Source: Monosporascus cannonballus (Eukaryota > Ascomycota > Sordariomycetes > Xylariales). From it: DNA of 64,000 nt. The notes below the pieces were generated by a model. It saw only the letters and a list, made by a program, of their open reading frames with translations. It did no database searches and had not been told where the DNA came from. This document shows positions 60,079 through 64,000 of the stretch, in pieces. Positions within the stretch are counted from its first letter, which is position 1, and each line of letters opens with the position of its first letter. The DNA lies in assembly GCA_004154925.1 (NCBI GenBank), contig QJNS01000282.1:30938-94937 (forward strand), written 5' to 3'. Both the position numbers and the translations under genes were made by a program.

Positions 60079-62936
60079 GGGTCGCTTGTGTAAAACAGCT
60101 TGTCTAATGGCGTGGACGTGTAGAAATGATACTAGCCTTTTTTCTTTTGCTAGGAACTGGCAGGTAAGGCTTGTTTGGGATCGGAGTACACAATCGGGTT
60201 TTCAAACAGCGCTGGATGGGTCGGTCCTTTTTTTTCGACGGCGAGACGATATGTCGAGTGTGGACAATTAGTGTCCGTCATATCAGCTAGGTACACGTAT
60301 ACAAACGAAATAACCCAAAGCGGTGGCATTATCCTTCTACGTACGGGGGCAATACAAGAGTCGTGTGTATCTTCTTGTCGGTGCGGGACTCGCTGGTGTA
60401 CTGGACGCCCCTACCACGAAGTATTCCCTCCTGACTCCGAATGGTCACATGTAAGTAGTTCAACAGGGCACTATCTCCGGGGGCTATGGTATGTAGGTGC
60501 ATCTCTACGAAGATCCCGTGCCCACGATTATCTCTGGCTTATTCAGTCCGGCAAGTACGAGGGTTGACGCGTCACCACGCCGCACTCGTTCTTCATTTCC
60601 AGGGTTGACGGATCCCGCTTACCTCCCCTACTTACTCAGTCGTGTGGGTGGACTTTCAGGTTCCTGGCGGCGGAAACAGAAGCCAGACTCCGCCACGGCG
60701 GAGGGGCGAGACCTTCACAGCAGAGAAGGCGAACTTGCGGGTATAGGGTCTAGGGACCGGATCGTGAACCGTCGGGAGAGAAGTCTAGGTAGCTCAGCCC
60801 ACGTGCTTGCGTGGTCTCTGGGATACCTAACTTACGGGTATGAAGCGGGAGCCTAGCGACATATTCTATCCCGCCCCTATCCTCGTCCATCGATGGCCGA
60901 CGAAAGACCCCGACGCGGTCGCCGGCCCCTCTTCTTACCGCAGCGAGCCGCTCGGGAGCTGGCTGTGCACTATTAACGCCTCTGCGCCCCCCAGCTCGTC
61001 GGCGCCTCGTCTGTCCATCTTTGTCTGTCATCGCGTTCCTCTTCGGTCTGGCTCCGTCTTGTGTATCGCTTTTTGCTGGGTATGTCTCGATAATAAAAGC
61101 TCCGGGATTCGCGTCGATTTACTTGCACGCCGTGACTGGCTGGCCTCTTATAGAATAGTCGAACGGTGAGTGCTGTTGCGCTAGGCAAATAGGTAGTTCT
61201 CCGCCCATAAGACCGCGAGTGTCTGTCGTACTTAACGTTAGTTCGCGAGATGCTAGATATATGCAAGCTTTCTGTCCACAAGGGGTTATTGTTGTTGGAG
61301 TTGGGCGGTGCTGCTGTGTCGTATACACCACGACTGCTCCACAAGAGGGAGACTCGTATACGGGAGTCTTCCTGCCGAGGAGACTCGCTTCTCCTGAGCG
61401 TCTCTGGTTTGAAATTCTAGCAGGACAAGACTTGCCTTACTTACCTCTTAGGGCCCTGGGGGGAGATCGGGCAATTCCTTCCCCTTTAATGGCAGCCGAA
61501 ATAACTGCGCGGGGATGGGGAACACGGCCGGCTGGTATTTGGCAAGTTCCGAGGAGATTCGTGATAGGTGTCGACGTCGCGAATAAGGCCGACCTGACAC
61601 CACCACCCCATGGCTCTTCCCTGTGATCCTCAACTATCACTTACTGATTGAGATACGGCTACGTCGTGTTCCACACTACCCAGAGGCAAGGGAGGGAGGG
61701 GGTTAGCGTGTAAAGATCCCCAGACGGATCTCACATACCTAGGGGCTCCATCGTGCGACTATCAGAAAACCCACCTTCTGATGGGGGGCGGGACGATCCA
61801 TACGCATACGGTAGGGGGGAAGGACTACGAGCTACCCCGTGCGAGAGGACATACTCACGCGCCACCTCTAATATGCTAGGAGATGATGGCCTAGCTTGTT
61901 GCCATCCGGATCGAGTTTGGCGGGCTAACGTAACATGGCTAGCCATCGAACCAAAGGACATCGCGACGACGAGACGTAGCATGACAGCAGCAGCAGGGAA
62001 TTGTTACCTACACGCCCATCAATCTAAGCCCCCTTTTCGTGGCGTGGCTCTGCTATTATGTGATATTGTATGTACTATGTCCCCTATCAGATTACGCGAG
62101 ACGACTCTGCCGCAGGGCTGTACGGACCTTTGATACATTCCGCTGCCGACTTGGGTTGGAGGTTCATGATGTACCGAGCACCGGATGATCGACCGTCGGA
62201 GCTTGAGCGAGGGGCGCCGCTGGGGTGGTCGCTATGGCGGTCGATTCGGAGTGTATCTCTACATCAGAACAAGGAACAGCACACCCCCTATTGCTCCTGA
62301 GGCTAGATGGCTGTCCATATGCTATTCTAGTGCATTTCGTGGTGTGGGCTGGGGCGAGTTTGTGCTCAAGCTCTATCTTAGATATCCTACGGATGGGGTC
62401 TCTACTGCGAGTACTGACAGGAATTGGGATAGGTAACGGGCTTCTATGACGTGTTACAGGCCACAGAAGTCCATCCGATATTTGGGAACTTGGTCGATCG
62501 TGTTGCCAGGTAGCATGCATTCCCACTATCGACTCAAGTGAAGGTACGGCATGGACGTTGGCAGCAAGCCACGTGATGACCAAGATGCTATAGACTGCCA
62601 CAGCATTCGGCGACTGTGTGTTGGCCCTTCTGAAAAACCGTTCACTGAGTCATGGCACCATCACTAATGGCTGCAAGAAGCCATCAAGACGGGAAGAGGA
62701 GAAGCACCCCGGCGTCCAGATCATTGATTCCATTGTTTTCAATGCCATACATGCGAAGCCCAACACGGTAGAAGCATTACGACCGAAGGGCGTCGGGGGA
62801 AAAGAGACCCAACCATAGACTCCGAATTTGCAACCGCCTCAGAATTCCGGTTTCCATATGAAGCCGTCTAGCTCTACGGGAAAGTAGAGGCACTGGTATA
62901 TGTTCATATGACGTTCGTGTCGTATTGTTGTCGCAT
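60079..62936. other. 2.9 kb region without a recognised gene
   Basis: Starts with the 3' flank of the transcription factor. Open frames are short and resemble no family. One stretch (about 60320-60430, VYLLVGAGLAGVL...) ends at a GTAAGT donor, but no continuing gene could be built. The right end is the 3' flank of eL19. Confidence 0.4.
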
Positions 62937-63947
62937 CTACGCGGCCTCCTCCTCGCCGGCAAGAGCATTTCGCTTGGCGGCCTGCCTCTCGGCCTTGCGC
63001 TCACGAGCGGCCTTGTTCTTCGCCCGCTTAGCGTCCATCTCCTCCTGGATAGCCCGCTCACGAGCCTTCTCGGCCTTGGCACGGTGGATCTGTAGCGGAA
63101 TACATGTCAGGTTTTATTTCACTCCATGTCATAACACAACGACGATATGATGGAAGACCGGGAGGGAGAAAAACGTACGTGCTCGACCAGGGCGCGCTTG
63201 TGCTTGAAGGTGTTACCCTTGCTGGAATGGTACAGCTCGTGGTAGAGGTGCTTGTCGATCTTGCCGCTGGCACGGTACTTGACGAGGAGACGGCGGAGGA
63301 CGCGGAGGCGGCGCATCCAGAGGACCTGCTGGGGCATACGGGCATCGGCGGTACCCTTCCGCTTACCGAAGCCACGGTGACGGCCCTCGCGTCTCGCCAG
63401 GTTTAACTCGCGCGCACGGGATCTGGAGTGCATGGCGACGGGCTTGCGGATGATGAGGCCATCGCTGACGAGCTTTCGGATGGTCTGGCGGGAGTTGGCG
63501 TTGGAGATCTCGTTGACCTCGTTGGGGTCGAGCCAGATCTTGTTCTTGCCGCAGCCGATGACCGAGGCGGCCAGGCGCTTCTGGGTTCGGAGATTGACCC
63601 TGCAGTGGAGGAAGAATAAGCCATTAGCCTGCCAGGTCTCTTCCCATTCGCATATCTATATGGTCACGTATGGGTCATGGTAATATTGAAATTTAAGGTG
63701 TTAAAGGTGGCGGCGATGGAAGGATGTGCCGATGTCGATGGCGTGGACCCGTCTCTCGAGAGGAAGGTTCTGGTTTGGATGCTTCGAATGGGTCGTCATG
63801 CCGTCTGTCTGTCTGTGTGATGCTCTTCGAGTGCAATAATTGTACTGGATGAAGCCAGATATTCTGCCCAAGCCAACTAGTGTCCTGCTCCTCCCATCCG
63901 AAATGACATTTGACGTGCAAATCTGATGATGGGTCGATTACTTACAT
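62937..63947 (-). CDS. RPL19: 60S ribosomal protein eL19
   Basis: Structural protein of the large cytosolic ribosomal subunit. Coding exons are 63947-63946 (only the A and T of the start codon), 63599-63179 and 63089-62937, giving 191 aa, the family's normal length. The first intron (346 nt) splits the ATG after its second base; the joined start reads [21 protein letters not shown]. Later hallmarks are [36 protein letters not shown] and [18 protein letters not shown], and a Lys/Arg/Ala-rich helix ends the protein ([13 protein letters not shown]). The 5' leader and promoter run off the window. A long first intron at the start codon is common in fungal ribosomal protein genes. Confidence 0.95.
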
Positions 63948-64000
63948 CTTGAGGAATTGATGCCGGTGATGGTCTTCTGCTGTTGGGAAGGGGGGGGGGG

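Noticed and set aside
60320..60430. Short frame VYLLVGAGLAGVL... ending at a GTAAGT donor
   Set aside because: It suggests a cofactor-binding loop, but no upstream start or downstream exon gives a coherent protein.
63990..64000. Run of eleven G at the right end as a telomere or terminal feature
   Set aside because: No telomere repeat units; it is a homopolymer at the window boundary, perhaps an assembly artefact.

Overview
The window looks like chromosomal DNA of a filamentous ascomycete (Pezizomycotina, most likely Sordariomycetes). Genes carry short GT-AG introns with GCTAAC-type branch points, conserved housekeeping genes are present (RPB2, eL19, V-ATPase G, PET117, CTNNBL1, SHMT), there is a Zn2Cys6 regulator and a fungal L-rhamnose pathway, and a 7 kb AT-rich block carries the marks of repeat-induced point mutation (RIP). 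Exon structures were built by hand from splice signals, reading phase and family resemblance; none is confirmed by transcripts.

Layout. 1-7.3 kb: very AT-rich, RIP-degraded repeat DNA with no gene. 7.6-10.1 kb (-): secreted GH2 glycoside hydrolase ending about 300 bp from that block. 10.1-14.6 kb: non-coding, with a 37-bp-arm hairpin. 14.6-18.5 kb (+): RPB2. 20.0-25.4 kb: a compact conserved block of histidine phosphatase (-), CTNNBL1 (+), VMA10 (-) and PET117 (+). 26.2-38.3 kb: an accessory stretch with an NAD-epimerase carrying an in-frame TAG, an intact secreted/anchored alpha/beta hydrolase of the TAP type, a BBE-like FAD oxidase broken by a TAG and a frameshift, a small secreted protein and a zinc alcohol dehydrogenase. 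41.7-43.5 kb (+): mitochondrial-type SHMT. 43.5-50.0 kb: no gene recognised. 50.0-51.4 kb (+): HAD/CECR5-like hydrolase. 52.2-55.6 kb: L-rhamnose dehydrogenase (-) and L-rhamnonate dehydratase (+), divergent from a shared 1.2 kb promoter region. 57.0-60.1 kb (+): Zn2Cys6 transcription factor whose zinc finger is encoded across two introns. 60.1-62.9 kb: no gene recognised. 62.9-63.95 kb (-): ribosomal protein eL19.

How genes relate. The clearest functional unit is the rhamnose pair, steps 1 and 3 of the non-phosphorylating L-rhamnose pathway; the lactonase and aldolase genes are not in the window. The transcription factor 1.4 kb downstream is a neighbour only, with no sequence evidence that it controls them. 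The other genes are independent housekeeping or accessory functions.

I found no wholly new system. The best leads are the Zn2Cys6 gene, where a 99-nt stop-free intron with weak splice sites interrupts the zinc finger; two neighbouring accessory genes each disabled by a change that reads as CAG to TAG; unusual splicing in VMA10 (ATG-only exon, 9-nt microexon, GC-AG intron); and the near-palindromic hairpin at 11.4 kb.
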